Origin: Ascidiimonas sp046199005
GTDB taxonomy: Bacteria; Bacteroidota; Bacteroidia; Flavobacteriales; Flavobacteriaceae
NCBI GenBank assembly: GCA_046199005.1
Contig: CP176050.1
Coordinates: 1,240,001-1,304,000 of the forward strand
Reading direction: 5' to 3'
Length of the DNA stretch: 64,000 nt
Below the pieces are notes generated by a model. It was not told the DNA's origin, ran no database searches, and saw nothing but the letters and a program-made list of their open reading frames with translations. Below are positions 7,865-18,500 of the stretch, in pieces. The stretch's first letter is position 1. Each line of letters opens with the position of its first letter. The position numbers were made by a program, and so were the translations under genes.

Positions 7865-8983
7865 ATGAATACGTTGATAAAGCTTCACGACAAACATTTT
7901 AAACCTTATATTTCAGCTCAGCAGATCGATGCAGCGGTGCAAAAGATAGCTCTTGAAATCGCAGAAGATTTTAAAGATGAAGTTCCAATTTTTGTGTGCG
8001 TACTTAATGGTGCCTTTATGTTTGCGTCAGACCTGTTGAAACATTATCCATATCCCTGTGAGATCAGTTTCGTCAAATTAAGCTCCTACAAAGGGCTTTC
8101 CTCTACAGGTATTGTTAAAACCTTGCTCGATGTTTCTCCAAAAGTAACCGGTAGGAGTGTGGTTATTATTGAAGACATTATTGATACCGGAAGAACTCTC
8201 AAAGAGTTGATCCATATGTTTTCTGATAGCAATGTGAAGGAGTTTAAAGTCGCCTCGATGTTTTACAAAGAATCCGTGTATTCCGGAGAATACAATATCG
8301 ATTACGTGGGTATGAAAATCCCAAACGATTTCATAGTAGGATATGGACTTGATTATAACGAATTGGGTAGAAATCTACCTGAAGTATATAAAATAAATAC
8401 AAATAAAAACATGATCAATCTTGTTATTTTTGGCAAACCTGGTGCTGGTAAAGGAACACAAGCTGCTTTCTTAAAAGAAGAATACAATTTGGTACATATT
8501 TCTACAGGGGATGTTTTTAGATATAACATAAAAAATCAAACAGATCTGGGAAAATTGGCTAAGTCATATATGGACAAAGGTGATTTGGTTCCAGATGAGG
8601 TTACTATTGATATGTTAAGAGCAGAAGTAGAGAAAAATACAGATGCAGCGGGCTTTATTTTTGATGGTTTTCCCAGAACCGAGGCTCAGGCGAATGCGCT
8701 AGACGTGTTGCTTGATGCCAAAGATATGAATGTAAGTGCTACAATTGCGCTTGAAGCCGATGACGACATATTAGTAAAACGGTTGTTAGAACGAGGTAAA
8801 GAAAGTGGAAGACCAGACGATCAGGATGAAGAGAAAATAAGGAACCGTTTTGATGAGTACAATAAAAAAACAGCTCCTCTTATGAATTATTACCGTTCAC
8901 AAGGTAAGTTTCATAGTGTAAATGGTGTGGGTACTATCGAAGATATCACAAAAAAGTTAAGAGCTATTATTGATCAGCTCTAG
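7865..8983 (+). CDS. adk: Fused hypoxanthine phosphoribosyltransferase-adenylate kinase
   Basis: A single 372-residue reading frame joins two enzymes. Residues 1 to about 178 are a type I phosphoribosyltransferase with the PRPP motif IIEDIIDTGRTL (101-112) and the base-side VGYGLDYNE. From about residue 183 an adenylate kinase begins, with the P-loop GKPGAGKGT (190-198), DGFPRT and a short lid (RGKESGRPDDQDEE). The N-half salvages hypoxanthine or guanine to IMP or GMP; the C-half interconverts ATP, ADP and AMP. ATG at 7865 is preferred over the TTG at 7862. An internal ATG at 8411, behind an A-rich stretch, lies exactly where a free Adk would begin. Confidence 0.95.
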   Translation: MNTLIKLHDKHFKPYISAQQIDAAVQKIALEIAEDFKDEVPIFVCVLNGAFMFASDLLKHYPYPCEISFVKLSSYKGLSSTGIVKTLLDVSPKVTGRSVVIIEDIIDTGRTLKELIHMFSDSNVKEFKVASMFYKESVYSGEYNIDYVGMKIPNDFIVGYGLDYNELGRNLPEVYKINTNKNMINLVIFGKPGAGKGTQAAFLKEEYNLVHISTGDVFRYNIKNQTDLGKLAKSYMDKGDLVPDEVTIDMLRAEVEKNTDAAGFIFDGFPRTEAQANALDVLLDAKDMNVSATIALEADDDILVKRLLERGKESGRPDDQDEEKIRNRFDEYNKKTAPLMNYYRSQGKFHSVNGVGTIEDITKKLRAIIDQL

Positions 8984-9040
8984 AAGTATAGTTTCTACTC
9001 TGATGAAACAGTTCGAATCAATAGAATAAAATGGGATGAT

Positions 9041-10063
9041 ATGACGGAAGGTAATTTTGTTGATTACGTAAAAATTTTTGTTAGTTCAGGCAAAGGAGGA
9101 CAAGGTTCCTCTCACTTGCATCGGGAAAAATATGTTGCCAAAGGAGGTCCTGATGGGGGAGATGGCGGCCGGGGAGGGCACATTATTCTAAAAGGGAATA
9201 AAAATCTTTGGACACTCTATCACTTTAAGTTCAAAAAACACTTTAAAGCAGAAGCGGGAGGTGCAGGCAGTAAAAGCAGAAGTACGGGTGCCGATGGAAA
9301 AGATATTGTGGTTGATGTCCCGTTAGGAACTGTAATCAAAGATCCGGAAACAGGTAAGATACTGAACGAAGTGATCGAAGATGGTCAGGAACTCATTCTT
9401 GCAAAAGGCGGAAAAGGAGGTCTTGGAAATTGGCATTTCCGCAGTTCTACTAATCAAACTCCTCGTTATGCACAGCCTGGTTTACCGGGGGAAGAGAAGA
9501 CAATTCTCCTTGAATTGAAACTATTGGCAGACGTTGGGCTGGTAGGCTTTCCGAATGCAGGTAAATCAACATTGCTGTCTGTGATAACCTCTGCAAAACC
9601 TAAGATTGCAGATTACGAGTTTACTACTCTAAAACCAAACCTGGGTATTGTTGCCTATCGTGATTTTAAAACCTTTGTGATGGCAGATATACCAGGAATC
9701 ATAGAAGGTGCAGCCGAGGGAAAGGGATTAGGTCATTATTTCCTAAGACATATTGAACGAAACTCTACCTTACTTTTTTTAATTCCTGCCGACAGTGCAG
9801 ATATTTCGAAAGAATATGACATTTTGTTGAATGAACTTAGGAAGTACAATCCAGAGCTTTTAGACAAAGAACGTTTTATTGCTATCAGTAAGAGCGATAT
9901 GCTTGACGATGAACTCAAGGCAGAAATGAAGAGCGAGCTGGATAAAGATCTACCTATTCCCTATATGTTTATTTCTTCTGTAGCTCAGGAAGGAATCACC
10001 GAGCTTAAAGATAGACTTTGGGAAATGCTTAATCCCGTAGGTGATGAAATCGAAAATAGCTGA
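9041..10063 (+). CDS. obgE: GTPase ObgE/CgtA
   Basis: A 340-residue Obg GTPase. The glycine-rich OBG domain fills about residues 5-160 (GKGGQGSSHLHREK, GGPDGGDGGRGG). The G domain follows, with the P-loop GFPNAGKSTLL, DIPGIIEGA and the base-specificity stretch AISKSDML. The variable C-terminal domain of some Obg proteins is absent, as is common. It associates with the 50S subunit and takes part in late assembly and growth control. It follows hpt-adk on the same strand; its last 20 bases overlap the start of the channel gene. Confidence 0.96.
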   Translation: MTEGNFVDYVKIFVSSGKGGQGSSHLHREKYVAKGGPDGGDGGRGGHIILKGNKNLWTLYHFKFKKHFKAEAGGAGSKSRSTGADGKDIVVDVPLGTVIKDPETGKILNEVIEDGQELILAKGGKGGLGNWHFRSSTNQTPRYAQPGLPGEEKTILLELKLLADVGLVGFPNAGKSTLLSVITSAKPKIADYEFTTLKPNLGIVAYRDFKTFVMADIPGIIEGAAEGKGLGHYFLRHIERNSTLLFLIPADSADISKEYDILLNELRKYNPELLDKERFIAISKSDMLDDELKAEMKSELDKDLPIPYMFISSVAQEGITELKDRLWEMLNPVGDEIENS

Positions 10064-10766
10064 TTTTATAGATAACCCTGATTCCAGAAAAGGGAAGATT
10101 TTTTCTTTGGTGATTCAATTGCTGATCATCCTATCGGTTATCGCTTTTTCCATAGAAACAATTCCAGACATATCTTCTGCTACCCGTTCTTTCCTCAAAA
10201 AGCTTGAAGTGTTTTGTGTGGTAGTTTTTACCCTCGAATATCTACTCCGGATTTATGTTAGCGAAGATAAATTAAGGTTTATTTTTAGTTTTTTCGGCAT
10301 TATTGACCTTCTAGCTATTCTTCCGTTCTATCTTGCGCTGGGAATCGATCTGAGATCTGTAAGGACGCTTAGGCTGGTACGTTTGTTTAGGTTGTTTAAG
10401 TTAGTGCGATACAATAGGGTGATTTTAAAGTTCAATAAGGCATTGTCTTATGCAAAAGAAGAGCTTACACTGTTCTTCTTTATCACGATTGTTTTAATCT
10501 ATCTGGCTGCTGTAGGCATTTACTATTTTGAAAATGAGGTACAGCCAGATAATTTTTCCAGTGTTTTTGATAGTTTATGGTGGGCAGTGGCGACGTTGAC
10601 TACAGTTGGGTATGGTGATGTTTATCCCATAACCGCGGGAGGTAAAATTTTCACGTTCTTTGTGCTGCTTATTGGTTTGGGTATTGTAGCAGTGCCAGCA
10701 GGAATTATCTCATCAGCCCTTACCAAAGCTGTCGAAGAGAAAAACAAGGAGGAATTACCTAACTAA
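10044..10766 (+). CDS. Voltage-gated potassium channel (ion transporter family)
   Basis: About 240 residues with the six-helix layout of Kv-type channels. The S4 segment has regularly spaced arginines (RTLRLVRLFRLFKLVR), and the pore loop ends in TTVGYGD, the potassium selectivity filter. The cytosolic C-tail is short and lacks a nucleotide-binding or RCK domain. ATG at 10044 is preferred to the GTG three bases earlier. Its start lies inside the 3' end of obgE, suggesting coupled translation, although no functional link is known. Confidence 0.92.
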   Translation: MKSKIADFIDNPDSRKGKIFSLVIQLLIILSVIAFSIETIPDISSATRSFLKKLEVFCVVVFTLEYLLRIYVSEDKLRFIFSFFGIIDLLAILPFYLALGIDLRSVRTLRLVRLFRLFKLVRYNRVILKFNKALSYAKEELTLFFFITIVLIYLAAVGIYYFENEVQPDNFSSVFDSLWWAVATLTTVGYGDVYPITAGGKIFTFFVLLIGLGIVAVPAGIISSALTKAVEEKNKEELPN

Positions 10767-10818
10767 AACCCATATTTTCAAGAAATCCTTTCTTAACTTT
10801 AAGATCAAATTCGAAAAA

Positions 10819-11340
10819 ATGAAAAAGAGCTGTTTTATTTTTCTCTTAGTATTAGTGAGTTGTGGCGCTCCAAAAGTAAGTTATGACTACGATAAGTCCA
10901 TTAATTTCAATCAGTTTAAAACCTATAATTACTATCCTGATATGGATACGGGTATGAATCAACTCGATGATAAACGATTGATTCGGCAGATAGACTCCAT
11001 ATTAGCTACCAAAGGATTTACGCAAACCGATACTCCAGAGCTGTTGATCAATATTAAAACAGCCCGTTTCGAATCAGGAAGTCCTTTCACCGTAGGTTTA
11101 GGAGTTGGAAGTGTCGGCCGCCGGGGCGGTGTTGGTGTATCTGGTGGTGTTCCTGTGGGTGGTGCCTCATTAAATGAGGAAATTTTGTTTGATATGATAG
11201 ATACAAAGCGGAATGAACTTATCTGGCAGGGAAGATCTGAAAAGCGTGTGTCTGATGCTACTACTCCGTTGGCACGGGAAAAGTATTTTTCGGAAGTGGT
11301 TGGTAAGGTGTTTGAAAAGTTTCCTCCTCAGAAGAAATAA
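10819..11340 (+). CDS. DUF4136 domain lipoprotein
   Basis: A 173-residue exported lipoprotein. The N-terminus MKKSCFIFLLVLVSCGAPK has a lipobox with Cys15. The body matches the DUF4136 pattern (FNQFKTYNYYPD near residue 30, and a C-terminal EKYFSEVVGKVFEKFPP). A glycine-rich stretch lies near residues 92-115 (GVGSVGRRGGVGVSGG). The function of the family is unknown. It is 52 bases after the channel gene and could be in the same transcript. Confidence 0.88.
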   Translation: MKKSCFIFLLVLVSCGAPKVSYDYDKSINFNQFKTYNYYPDMDTGMNQLDDKRLIRQIDSILATKGFTQTDTPELLINIKTARFESGSPFTVGLGVGSVGRRGGVGVSGGVPVGGASLNEEILFDMIDTKRNELIWQGRSEKRVSDATTPLAREKYFSEVVGKVFEKFPPQKK

Positions 11341-11347
11341 TGTCAAT

Positions 11348-12484
11348 TCAATTTCCTATATAATGTTCAATTTTGAGTTTTAAAGAATCTCCATGTAGAT
11401 TTCTGCCAATAATTATTCCATTTTGATCAATTAAAAAATTGTCTGGAACACCATTTAGACCATATAGTAAATATGCGTCGCTATCATTAGCTTTTGGTAA
11501 AAGCAAATTTTCCCATATAATTTTATCTTTTGCTATTGCAGCCTCCCAGGCCAGTTTATCTCTATCTATGGAAACACTTATTATTTCTAATCCCTTTGCA
11601 TGATAATTATCATATATTTCTAAAAGATAAGGGTTTTCTTGCCTACATGGTTTGCACCATGAAGCCCAAAAATTCAATAATATTATTTTTGATCTGAACG
11701 TTGAAAAAGAAATTTCATTTCCTTTAATATCTTGAGCTAGAAAGTCTACATACGGATCACCAGTTTTCACGGATTTTTTTAAAGTTAGGTATCTTTTAAT
11801 ATTCTCACCATAATCACTTTCCTTTAATGAAGTATTTAATTGCTGAAACAGGTTTTGAACTTCAATCATACTCCATAGTCTTGAATGTTTGTTAAGTTCA
11901 TAAATGCTAATGGGAGAATCTGGATATTTACGGATAAAATTCTTAATAACGAAAGTCTCTTGTTCGAATAATACTTCCATAACATTTATCAAAGAATCAT
12001 TAGATCTCCATATCTTGGGAGTGCGCGATAACATCGAGTCTACTTTGCTCATTTTAATATGGATTGGTTTAAGTTGTTTATCAAGCATATTAGCTTGATT
12101 CTGTATATCACCTCCCTCAATTCTTAAACCATCCTTTGTTTTATCATCTTCTGTAATTAGGTAGTTGGTATTCTCTAACCAGATTACATGCTTTTCAGAT
12201 TTGTTTTCAATGCTTATTTCGGTAAATATAGGCTTATCAATTATTCCTTTGTACTCAAAGCGATTGTCGATTATATAAACAGAATCAATCGTGTCATTTT
12301 TTTTAAAATAGATTTTGGTACTATCTTTTGTACTTATTAAACCTCTTATAACAAAGCCATCAAAATCATTTTTTCGATCGCATGAGAAGCAAAGAACTAA
12401 TAAAAAACCAAATACTAATGTCCTTGAAATGAAGAGATATTGAAATAACTCTTTAAGTTGTAATAGATTGTAAATTAAGTTCAT
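11348..12484 (-). CDS. TlpA-like thioredoxin lipoprotein with DUF4369-like N-domain
   Basis: A protein of about 378 residues. The N-terminal hydrophobic segment ends in a lipobox (VLCFSC). The middle part (about residues 35-230) resembles the DUF4369 beta domain of Bacteroidota TlpA proteins. The C-terminal thioredoxin fold has the active site WCKPC and the cis-Pro region GVPDNFLID. It probably reduces periplasmic disulfides. The DNA reads visibly more A/T-rich than its neighbours, and the gene stands alone, so acquisition is possible. The start is uncertain: a TAGATTTG box lies four bases before ATG 12484. Confidence 0.87.
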   Translation of the reverse strand: MNLIYNLLQLKELFQYLFISRTLVFGFLLVLCFSCDRKNDFDGFVIRGLISTKDSTKIYFKKNDTIDSVYIIDNRFEYKGIIDKPIFTEISIENKSEKHVIWLENTNYLITEDDKTKDGLRIEGGDIQNQANMLDKQLKPIHIKMSKVDSMLSRTPKIWRSNDSLINVMEVLFEQETFVIKNFIRKYPDSPISIYELNKHSRLWSMIEVQNLFQQLNTSLKESDYGENIKRYLTLKKSVKTGDPYVDFLAQDIKGNEISFSTFRSKIILLNFWASWCKPCRQENPYLLEIYDNYHAKGLEIISVSIDRDKLAWEAAIAKDKIIWENLLLPKANDSDAYLLYGLNGVPDNFLIDQNGIIIGRNLHGDSLKLKIEHYIGN

Positions 12485-12559
12485 AAACAAATCTACTTAA
12501 ATAAGTAAGAAAATAAATGTAATGATTATTCGTACGTTGTTTTTCCAATAACAAATTTT

Positions 12560-12592
12560 AAAAGGCCACCTGAACGAATCAGGCAGCCTTTT
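12560..12592 (-). terminator. Terminator of the adhesin operon
   Basis: Inverted repeat AAAAGGC (12560-12566) with GCCTTTT (12586-12592), and inside it CCTGA (12569-12573) with TCAGG (12579-12583). It lies 33 bases after the ompA-like stop, and a T-rich run follows on the minus strand. Confidence 0.85.
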
Positions 12593-12624
12593 GGTTTACA
12601 CGTTGGGGGGTTAACGGTAAGGGT

Positions 12625-14553
12625 TTAATCGATAGAAAGTATTACAAATTCACTTCTCCGATTAAGTTGATGTTGTTTCGCAGAACACTCAATACTACCT
12701 TCTTCACAGTTAACAACAGGTCTGTTTTCGCCATAACCTTTGTATGTAATTCTGGAGGCATCAATACCCTTGCTGACAATATAATCTTGTGTACTTTTAG
12801 CTCTTTTCTCTGATAAATATACATTATATTCGTCAGATCCGCGCTGGTCTGTGTGTGAGCCTACTTCTATTTTCATATAAGGGTACTGTCTCATCTTAGC
12901 CACAACACCGTCTAAAATTGTTTTTGCATCCTCGCGAATGTTCCATTTGTCAAAGTCAAAGTATATATTCTCTACTTTAATTAGAATACGATCGTCTACT
13001 TTTACAAGGTCTTTATCTACCTGATCCACAGACTTCATTTCAAAATTCTTGGTGACCGTACGATTTCGTTTTTCGTCTAGGGTAATGGTACTTTCTGTAT
13101 CCAGATAGTTGGGTTTTTCAAGTGCTATTTTATAAGTGTTGTTTCCTTCCAACTGAAACTTGTATTCTCCTTCTGGGCTTGCAGTGGTTTTATTAACTAC
13201 GTTATCATCAAGATCGCTTACCGTCATTTCTACATTTCCGACGGGTTTGCCGGTATCATTTTCCTTAATTGATCCTTGCACATATTGAATAGGTGCTATG
13301 ATGGTCAATTCTTTAATTTCTTTTATTCGATAAATATCATCATCTCCTTTACCTCCCGGACGATTGGAAGAAATATAACCTATCTGCGTATCTTCATCTA
13401 AGTAAAAAGAAAAATCATCAAAACCACTATTTACCGGAAGCCCTACGTTCACAGGATTTTGATAGATACCATCTTTTAAAACGCTTACAAAAATATCTAG
13501 AGATCCCATACCTGTATGCCCATCCGAAGAAAAATATAACATGTTACTCGCAGATACGAAAGGAAACTGTTCTCTTTTATCTGTATTTACCTTAGGACCT
13601 ACATTCATTGGCTTTCCAAAGCTACCATCTTTTTTGATCTCTACTCCGTAAATATCAAAGGAGCCAAAAGATCCCGGCATATCAGATGCAAAAAACAAGT
13701 ACTTCTCATCTGGCGATAATGCAGGATGCACTATGGAGTACTCATCGCTGTTGAAGGGCAGAGGCTCAATGTCTGTCCATTCTCCATCAATGAGATTTGC
13801 TTTCCATATTTGAAGATGTGCGATTTTGTTTTCATCTTTTGTTTCGCTATTTCTTGTAAAATATACGGTTAATCCATCTTTGGTAAAGACCGCATTCGAT
13901 TCGTGTAGTTTTGAGTTTAAAGCTTCGGAAAATCCGCTGGTAATCGTGTCTTTGGCCAATTTTTCGGTAGCTTCAATTACGTAAAGATCCAGATACGACT
14001 GATCGTTCCATTTAAATGTTTTGCTAAAGAGACCCGGGTTTTTATCAGGGGTCGCATATACTATGGAATTTCCATAGGGAAAAGCACCAAAATCTGATTT
14101 ATCGGTGTTGATGGCAAGATTCTCCATCTCAAAACGTTCTCCCAGACCTTTTACTTCTTCCAGTAAAGCTAACTCTTCTTTATATTGAGAAAGCCTGTCT
14201 TTTTTTTCTGCATACTTAAGCATCCAGTTTCTAGCTTCTTCATTTTTCTCCTGAGCTAACAGGCTTTGCGCATATTTGAAAAAATAATCTTCGCTTACCT
14301 TATCTTCATACTTGTCTAGAAGCATTTTATAATATTTTGAAGCTTCATCCATCATACTGTTGTAATAATATGCATCTGCCAACCTTTTGAGTACATGAGG
14401 ACTATTATTTTTAGGAAGTGCTTTCAGGTATAATGGAATTGCTTCGGTATAGAATGTCTTTTCGAAATATTTATCAGCCCTGGCTACGGTTGCATTTTGG
14501 GCATTTGTCAACGCGTAGGAAAGAAGTAAAATTAAAAGGACTATTTTTTTCAT
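12625..14553 (-). CDS. OmpA family protein with TPR and PD40 repeats (adhesin operon)
   Basis: A 642-residue envelope protein. The signal peptide is MKKIVLLILLLSYALTNAQ. TPR-like repeats span about residues 20-130, followed by WD40-like PD40 segments (for example HPALSPDEKYLFFASDM), a carboxypeptidase-regulatory-like domain near 425-500, and a C-terminal OmpA domain with NIYFDFDKWNIREDAK and SHTDQRGSDEYN, which bind peptidoglycan. This arrangement usually stands beside PorP/SprF proteins and large type IX adhesins. Its role is to anchor that outer-membrane assembly to the cell wall. Ten bases separate it from the porP/sprF-like gene. Confidence 0.93.
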   Translation of the reverse strand: MKKIVLLILLLSYALTNAQNATVARADKYFEKTFYTEAIPLYLKALPKNNSPHVLKRLADAYYYNSMMDEASKYYKMLLDKYEDKVSEDYFFKYAQSLLAQEKNEEARNWMLKYAEKKDRLSQYKEELALLEEVKGLGERFEMENLAINTDKSDFGAFPYGNSIVYATPDKNPGLFSKTFKWNDQSYLDLYVIEATEKLAKDTITSGFSEALNSKLHESNAVFTKDGLTVYFTRNSETKDENKIAHLQIWKANLIDGEWTDIEPLPFNSDEYSIVHPALSPDEKYLFFASDMPGSFGSFDIYGVEIKKDGSFGKPMNVGPKVNTDKREQFPFVSASNMLYFSSDGHTGMGSLDIFVSVLKDGIYQNPVNVGLPVNSGFDDFSFYLDEDTQIGYISSNRPGGKGDDDIYRIKEIKELTIIAPIQYVQGSIKENDTGKPVGNVEMTVSDLDDNVVNKTTASPEGEYKFQLEGNNTYKIALEKPNYLDTESTITLDEKRNRTVTKNFEMKSVDQVDKDLVKVDDRILIKVENIYFDFDKWNIREDAKTILDGVVAKMRQYPYMKIEVGSHTDQRGSDEYNVYLSEKRAKSTQDYIVSKGIDASRITYKGYGENRPVVNCEEGSIECSAKQHQLNRRSEFVILSID

Positions 14554-14563
14554 GCTAACGGGT

Positions 14564-15508
14564 TTAAAAGAAACGTGGTGATTTGTTGTAGCCTCGGCTC
14601 ATTCCAAGTACATCGAGATCAAAAAGAACAAATATTTCATGTGTTCCAGAATTAAAATCTCCCAGATTGGTTGTTGTATAATCGTATGCATAGCCAATTC
14701 GTAGGTTAGGAGTGACCTTCACATTGAACATAGCACTTACAGCATCATCTAAGCGATAAGAAAGTCCGCCTTCAAACTTCTCATTAAACAACATATTTGC
14801 CGATATATCTAATGATAGGGGTGCGCCATTAACAGCTCTTGCCATAAATGAGGGTTTGAACTTAAGATTTGAATTGATATCAAATACATACCCACCAGTA
14901 AAAAAGATGTGTAAATTTTCGGCACCAAGTCTTTGAATTCCATTTTCTTCATCAAGATGTTTGTTGTTGAAAAAGTTTGGAGCCGATAACCCTAAATAGA
15001 ATCGGTCACTGTATAAAAACGCTCCTGCACCAAGGTTCGGAAAAGTTTCACTAATATTTTGGGCAAAAGCCGGATCTGAGGAGAAGTCACCTGAGTTTAG
15101 CTGCAAATCGTTGAATCTGGTGCTGAAAAGTGTGACTCCTGCTTTAAGACCTAGGGATAGGTAGGTAAAATTGTCTAGCTGAAGTACATACGCGAAATCT
15201 CCGTAAACATTATCTTCATTAACCAGACCATCACCAATCTCATCATGCACCACAGAAATACCTACTTCTATTTTTTCACTCAAAGGGGTATGGGCAAAAA
15301 AAGTAGCTGTTTTAGGAGCACCTACGGCTCCTACCCATTGCGATCTGTATAATGCACCCATGTTTACAATACCTGCGTCCGCTGTCGCATAAGCAGGGTT
15401 GATCACGCTCATATTGTACATGTATTGGGTATAAACCGGATCTTGTTGAGCTGATACGAAGAAACTATTAATAGAGATGATAAAAAAGAGGATACATATT
15501 TTCTTCAT
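14564..15508 (-). CDS. PorP/SprF family type IX secretion membrane protein
   Basis: About 314 residues. The signal peptide MKKICILFFIISINSFFVSAQ leads into QDPVYTQYMYNMSVINPAYA, the hallmark N-terminus of PorP/SprF. The rest is beta-rich and outer-membrane-like. Homologues such as SprF are needed for surface delivery or attachment of the partner adhesin, SprB. ATG at 15508 is preferred to the one seven codons upstream. The gene lies directly behind the adhesin gene and before the OmpA gene. Confidence 0.94.
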   Translation of the reverse strand: MKKICILFFIISINSFFVSAQQDPVYTQYMYNMSVINPAYATADAGIVNMGALYRSQWVGAVGAPKTATFFAHTPLSEKIEVGISVVHDEIGDGLVNEDNVYGDFAYVLQLDNFTYLSLGLKAGVTLFSTRFNDLQLNSGDFSSDPAFAQNISETFPNLGAGAFLYSDRFYLGLSAPNFFNNKHLDEENGIQRLGAENLHIFFTGGYVFDINSNLKFKPSFMARAVNGAPLSLDISANMLFNEKFEGGLSYRLDDAVSAMFNVKVTPNLRIGYAYDYTTTNLGDFNSGTHEIFVLFDLDVLGMSRGYNKSPRFF

Positions 15509-15542
15509 GTGATGTCGTTTAGAAGTCATTGTTAATTCTATA

Positions 15543-18500
15543 TTATCTATTTAGATATAGCCTACCTTGTTTTGGAGCCATATCGCCTCTATTAAAGTTA
15601 ATGATGTAGAAGTATACGCCATTGGGTACTACATTGTTTCCGATGGTTCTTGTTTGATTAGAAACACCGTTCCAGAAAGGTGCTGATGCATCTCCTTTAT
15701 ATACAATGTTTCCATACCGATTATAAATCTCGATTGTATAATCGGGGAATAAGAATTGAATATCCACAAGCTCAAAAGTATCATTAATGCCATCGTTATT
15801 CGGGGAGAATCCATCTGGGATGAAAAGCGTAAACTCATTAGGGTCGCAGTCTGTGAGATCAACTGTTATTGGTAATCGGTCAAAACTTTCACATCCGGTA
15901 GTGCTATTAAATGTTGCTGCATAATAGGTTTCACCATTTAGGAGCGGTGTACTTGTATTAAGCTGTGTTCCCCCATCTTGTGCGTCATACCAAAGGATCG
16001 TTAATCCTGAATCAAACTGTAGATTATTCTCTAGATCACTTAAGGTTGGGTCTGAAGCTCCGCAGAACAAATTGCCTTCATTAATAAGGGAAGGAGCGGG
16101 ATTATTGTTTACAGTAACGTTTAAAGCAATTCTAGTCGTGCTTGTACATCCATTGTTGTCTTGAGTTGCTGCGTAATAAGTTCCGGTCACTAATGGATCT
16201 GAATCTGAAAATGCAAGACCATTTTGTAGCGCATCATACCAGACAATAGTGCCTCCGGATGTAACAAGATTGTTCAGGTCTCCCACGATGGGCTGATCGA
16301 TCAGACAAAAAGCGACATCGCTTGTTGAAATGGTCGGGCTGGCAGGATCATTGATCGCAATGATAACTTCCAGTCTATTCGTAGTCTCACAACCAGATGC
16401 GGTATCTGTTTCAGTAATGTAATAAGTAGTACCATCTACAAGAGCGGTGGGGGGATCGATGGAATTTCCATTTACAGCTGCATCATAAACGGTAATAGTT
16501 CCTGCCTGATCAGGTGTAATATTTGCAATAAGATCTGCAATCGTAGGATTGTCTACAGCACAGAAAATCTCATTCCCAGGGGTAATGGTTGGTTGTGGAT
16601 TGATAACTTCTACCACGACCGTAGCGGTAGCATCTTCACAAGCTCCGGTTCCTGCAACGGTATAAGTATAGCTTCCGGGAGTGCCTGACGCTGGATCAAA
16701 AGTTCCCTGATCCCCATTGGTAAGAGTGCCAGGACCACTCCAGTTACCTCCTGAATCTGTATTAATTCCTAGTAAGTCAAAAAGGTTAATTGCGCTATCA
16801 TCGGCGCAAAATGTGACTGAATTATTGGCTCCTGCATTGGGTGCAGTAGAGATTGATACTGTTATTTCGGCTGAATCATCGGCACATGCATTTGCACCTG
16901 TTACAGTATACGTATAGACGCCTGCTGTATCTACGGCTGGATCAAAAACACCTGTTCCACTGGTAAGTGCAGGTGACCAAACACCTCCTGAATCAGGATT
17001 TCCGCCTAAAATTGTAAAGAGATCAACCGTGGTGTCATTCGTACATAATGCCAGACTAGCATCGGTACCGGCATTTGGAGGAGTCTCTAAAGTGATGGTT
17101 ACGGTTGAAGAAGCAGCTTCACAAGTATCTGTAGCGGCTATAGTGTACGTATAAGTGCCTGCGCTGTCAACTGCCGGATCAAAAACTCCTGTTCCGCTTG
17201 CTAATGCTGGAGTCCATGCCCCTCCAGTATCTGGCGTACCTCCTAATAGCGTAAACAAATCTATTGGAGGATCGTTTTCACAATACAAAGCACTTCCATT
17301 TATTCCCGGGTCCGGAGCCGTCTCTATGGAGATAGTTACAGTGGCAGAATCATCTGTACATGCGTTCGCTCCGGTCACTGTATAAGTATAGGTACCTGCA
17401 GTATCTGCAGCTGGATCGAAAACACCTGTACCACTGGTAAGTGCAGGTGACCAGGTTCCACCAGTATCTGGCGTACCTCCCAGAAAGGTAAAGAGGTCTA
17501 CCGGAGCATCATTAGAGCAGACAGCATTCGTGCTATCTTCACCAGCATTAGGTGGTGTTTCTATCGTGATGGTTACGGTGGCCGTATCTTCATTGCAGAT
17601 CGCGGTTCCTGCAACGGTATAAGCATAAGTACCCGCATTATCAACAGTAGGATCAAACACACCGGTTCCGCTTGCCAGCGCCGGAGACCAGCTGCCTCCA
17701 CTATCGGGAGAACCTCCCAATAGAGTAAACAGGTCAAAAGACGCATCATTTTCACAAATCAGAGCTGCTCCATCATTACCTGCAAAAGGAGCTTGCTCGA
17801 CAGTAACAGCGACTTCTGAAGTATCATCTGCACAGACGCCCGTACCCGAAACGGTATATGTGTAAGTTCCCTGAGTGTCGACAGCAGGATCAAAAACGCC
17901 GGTTCCACTTGATAGTGCTGGCAACCAAGTGCCGCCTGTATCGGGATTCCCACCTAATAAACTAAAAAGATCTATGGCAGTATCATTAGAACAAAGTTCA
18001 ATAGTGCCGTCATCACCTGCATTAGGAGGTGTTTCTATTGTAATCGTAACCGTTGCTGAATCTTCAGGACAAAGTGCAGTAGCAGCAAGTGTGTAGGTAT
18101 AAGTTCCTGCTGGATCCTGAGCCGGATCAAAAACTCCAGTACCACTCGTCAATGCGGGAGACCATACGCCTCCGGTATCCGGACTTCCTCCCAGGAGCGT
18201 TGTAAGATCTACCGGTGCATCATTTTCGCAGATCGTAACGTTTGCATCATTACCTGCAAAAGGAGCCTGTTCTACGTTTACTATAATTGTAGCAGTATCT
18301 GAATTTGTACAGGGACTTGTAGGCGCTACCGTATAGGTATATGTTCCCGCAGTATCCACTGCTGGATCAAATACGCCAGTTCCGCTGGCTAATGTTGGTG
18401 ACCAGGTTCCACCTGCATCTGGATTACCTCCTAAAATGGAAAATAAATCTATTGCGGGGTCTGTGCTGCACAAGTCGGTTTGTCCATCTTCTCCTGCATT

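Noticed and set aside
9010..9020. GTTCGAATC-like stretch, as in a tRNA T-arm
   Set aside because: No acceptor or anticodon stem can be built around it.
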